From NCBI GenBank assembly GCA_019662005.1, contig JAIFWG010000054.1:1-6730 (forward strand): DNA of 6,730 nt, in the 5' to 3' direction. The stretch comes from Candidatus Parcubacteria bacterium (GTDB taxonomy: Bacteria > Patescibacteriota > Minisyncoccia > 2-02-FULL-40-12 > GWA2-44-9). Positions 5,546 through 6,730 of this stretch are shown here, in pieces; the first letter of the stretch is position 1; each line of letters opens with the position of its first letter. Under the pieces are notes generated by a model that worked only from the letters and a program-made list of their open reading frames with translations, had not been told where the DNA came from and did not search any database. The translations under genes were made by a program, and so were the position numbers.

Positions 5546-6730
5546 ATGATACAGGCGATAAATGAGTTCTATTGTTCAAGGATCCTTCAAATTCCGAAAC
5601 TCTTAAAAATCTACTCCCCGCTCCTGCTTAGCTTACTATGCGGACTGATTATCTTATTGCCTCCTTCGGATAGGTCCTTAAGGTATAACTCTCAGACCAC
5701 ATGGCATGTAACCCAAGCTGAAATGATCCTAACGGAGAAGGCTAGGGAAGAAGCGAACCAACTCACGGCTCAAGTATCAGAACTTTCAAATCAGGGGTTA
5801 CTCACACCCGAGCGTATATTTGGACTCCAAAAACGTTTAAAGTATGTATTAAAGCATCTGGAACAAAATGGTCCCAATCCAAGACCAGGCTACGTCATAA
5901 TGGACGGTGTAATTCTCATGCGCTTTAGCGCTGAGCGAGACAGTAGCAAGCAATTTAAAAGTTATACCAAAGAAGAATTCGAGAGATATCAGAATTTCTT
6001 TAAAAATGATCCTGAATTTCTGGAAATCGAAAAATTCTGGCCATCCACTACTGTTACTAATTGGAAGGTGACGGCCGCTAGATATATTCAACGCTACATT
6101 CTAACATTGCCTCTGGGCATGATTATTTGTTTGATACTCGTAGCGCGTAATCAGAATTCAACTGGATATGCATTAAGTTATATCATTTCACATCCGTTGA
6201 GAATTCTAATCTATCCTCTAGCCATTCTTAAGATTCTTTGGGATGGCATTTCTGGAGAAAGAGAAAGTTACAAACAGAATGTTCAGCGAATCGTGTCGTG
6301 GTTAAGCTATGCAATCATGACTTCCGTTTCTTTATTCTGTGGCGGTGTCGCTTCAGCCCAGACCAAAAAGGAATCTAAGAAAAAGGTTACAGGGTACACA
6401 CTACAGCTAGATACTCGTGTCATTGATCCTATCGAAGGACCGCCATCACCACTTACTCTTTTTAACCGCACTACTCTGAATTCAAAGCGGTGGCTCGTTG
6501 AATCAATTTCAACCCAGATTCCTGAAAAAAGAACCTGGGCCCACGAGTCAGGTTTTGGACTTAAGCTTGTACATAATCCTCGCACCACAGTGAGTGCTAT
6601 GGGAATCGTGGCAGTAGATTCTTCCGGCAAACACAAGATTGTGGGAGGGGTACAATATTTTCGATTTGCTCCCACCTACACAATTGCAGTACCGGTAATA
6701 AGAGTTGAAAAAACTCTGAATGGACCGATT
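5546..6730 (+). CDS. Membrane protein with coiled coil, internal signal-like segment and beta-rich domain (cut by right edge)
   Basis: The frame is open for 395 codons from ATG 5546 to the right edge. I do not recognise the family. A basic N-terminus leads to a membrane helix (about 24-40). A probable extracytoplasmic region with a charged coiled-coil-like helix follows (58-105, AEMILTEKAREEANQL to QKRLKYVLKHLEQ), then a mixed domain to about 180. A second helix spans 184-200, a third hydrophobic stretch 213-232 (HPLRILIYPLAILKILW) and a fourth 249-270. The fourth ends GGVASAQ, which looks like a signal peptidase I site after A271. After a lysine-rich linker (274-280), alternating polar and hydrophobic residues suggest beta strands (YTLQLDTRVIDPIEG, SGFGLKLVHN, TTVSAMGIVAVD, HKIVGGVQYFRF). 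This resembles a secreted beta-rich or barrel-like domain fused behind an inner-membrane protein. The start is supported by the strong promoter 18 bases upstream. Cleavage after ASA would release the tail. The remainder of the tail is unseen. Confidence 0.8.
   Translation, partial: MIQAINEFYCSRILQIPKLLKIYSPLLLSLLCGLIILLPPSDRSLRYNSQTTWHVTQAEMILTEKAREEANQLTAQVSELSNQGLLTPERIFGLQKRLKYVLKHLEQNGPNPRPGYVIMDGVILMRFSAERDSSKQFKSYTKEEFERYQNFFKNDPEFLEIEKFWPSTTVTNWKVTAARYIQRYILTLPLGMIICLILVARNQNSTGYALSYIISHPLRILIYPLAILKILWDGISGERESYKQNVQRIVSWLSYAIMTSVSLFCGGVASAQTKKESKKKVTGYTLQLDTRVIDPIEGPPSPLTLFNRTTLNSKRWLVESISTQIPEKRTWAHESGFGLKLVHNPRTTVSAMGIVAVDSSGKHKIVGGVQYFRFAPTYTIAVPVIRVEKTLNGPI

Noticed and set aside
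5849..6675. Two minus-strand frames (5849-6091 and 6307-6675)
   Set aside because: They are shadows of the plus-strand membrane protein, which is open through the whole stretch and has a strong promoter.

Overview
The window looks like a chromosomal segment of a Candidate Phyla Radiation (Patescibacteria-type) bacterium, probably from a metagenome. This is an inference from three things: a DUF8128/TraD-like type IV secretion ATPase start preceded by a small coiled-coil protein, an arrangement I associate with these genomes; genes with little or no Shine-Dalgarno leader and extended -10 promoters; and lipid-linked-sugar glycosyltransferases. The standard code seems to apply, because TGA ends the first glycosyltransferase in an ATGA overlap. 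No database search was possible, so all family calls come from recognised motifs.

Layout. Positions 1-779 (minus) hold the N-terminal 259 codons of a membrane-anchored DUF8128/TraD-like protein cut by the left edge. It follows a 131-residue coiled-coil protein (781-1176, minus) in one operon. A 98-bp intergenic region (1177-1274) carries two divergent promoters with the same extended -10, TGATATAAT, both set almost on top of the start codons. To the right, a 501-residue PMT/GT39-like glycosyltransferase (1275-2780) overlaps a second one by four bases. The second (2777-4468) is split by one in-frame TAG at 4031-4033. A hairpin at 4469-4487 ends this operon and the convergent gene 4486-4872, a possible ASCH/PUA-like protein.

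Positions 4906-5454 (minus) are the least explained part. A near-consensus promoter (TTGACT, 18 nt, TATAAT with extended TG) faces a classic intrinsic terminator about 550 nt away. The stretch between is about 61% GC over 4981-5340, against roughly 30-42% in nearby lines I counted. It has perfect inverted repeats and no convincing long reading frame. I read it as a structured non-coding RNA of unidentified family. I looked for RNase P, tmRNA and SRP RNA signature motifs and did not find them.

Back to back with that RNA promoter is a second strong promoter (TTGACT, 16 nt, TATAAT) driving a 395+ residue membrane protein (5546 to the right edge). It has an extracytoplasmic coiled coil, three or four membrane segments, an internal signal-peptide-like segment ending ASAQ and a beta-rich tail. 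The two -35 boxes sit in an inverted repeat that could be a shared operator.

The left operon suggests DNA or protein transfer machinery, and the glycosyltransferase pair suggests sugar transfer from polyprenyl-phosphate carriers onto envelope glycans or proteins. The RNA/membrane-protein pair is the best candidate for something undescribed.
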